Positions 6,173 to 6,244 of a stretch of 6,244 bases of DNA are shown piece after piece. Every line of letters begins with the position of its first letter. Positions within the stretch are counted from its first letter, which is position 1. The notes under the pieces were generated by a model. It was not told the DNA's origin. It did no database searches and was given only the letters and a program-made list of their open reading frames with translations. Origin of the DNA: Ferruginibacter sp. (GTDB taxonomy: Bacteria > Bacteroidota > Bacteroidia > Chitinophagales > Chitinophagaceae); contig JANXOQ010000322.1 of assembly GCA_025357775.1 (NCBI GenBank), positions 1-6,244 of the forward strand, written 5' to 3'. A program made the position numbers and the translations under genes.

Positions 6173-6244
6173 AAAATTTTAGAACGCTTATGTTGATTAT
6201 AATACATTGAATCGATTAGCTGTAACTAAAAAATTAAATTGTGT

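Noticed and set aside
6196..6225. Sigma70-like promoter on the minus strand upstream of sucA (TTACAG at 6225-6220, TATAAT at 6201-6196, 18-bp spacing)
   Set aside because: Bacteroidota housekeeping promoters usually use TTTG and TAnnTTTG rather than this form, and matches to TATAAT are expected in AT-rich DNA. It remains only a possibility.

Overview
The window looks like an AT-rich chromosomal segment from a member of the Bacteroidota, probably near the Chitinophagaceae/Sphingobacteriia side. This rests on the style of the two housekeeping proteins (the SucA N-terminus and the Met-rich Ffh tail), the absence of clear Shine-Dalgarno sequences before all three genes, and intergenic repeats of a kind I associate with this phylum. 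The family-level placement is inference.

Layout: 1-172 is an AT-rich leader with no feature I can support. 173-1210 (+) encodes a 345-residue protein of unknown function, followed by a hairpin terminator at 1252-1292. The convergent gap 1211-1641 also holds a candidate structured RNA (about 1431-1495) and a block of degenerate 7-bp tandem repeats (1537-1637). 1642-2958 (-) is ffh, the signal recognition particle GTPase. The gap 2959-3281 is a mosaic of hairpin repeats: two copies of a 58-bp-spaced double-hairpin element, a further hairpin, one copy of a 31-nt dispersed repeat, and a C/G-rich hairpin just after the sucA stop. 3282-6053 (-) is sucA, the E1 component of 2-oxoglutarate dehydrogenase. 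6054-6244 is the sucA 5' region and is largely another, longer block of the same 7-bp repeat.

The two recognised genes serve unrelated core processes: the TCA cycle (sucA) and co-translational membrane targeting (ffh). They lie in the same direction, but the 323-bp gap between them is full of hairpins, so a simple tight operon is unlikely. No gene for E2 (sucB) follows sucA.

The coding content is mostly ordinary and the unusual material is between the genes. The strongest observation is the 7-bp-phased repeat, which occurs on both sides of the sucA-ffh block and shares exact heptamers between the two sites. The double-hairpin repeat shows compensatory stem changes, and a G-U pair suggests that the minus strand is the one that folds. 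No sign of a defence system, transposase, CRISPR array or prophage was found.
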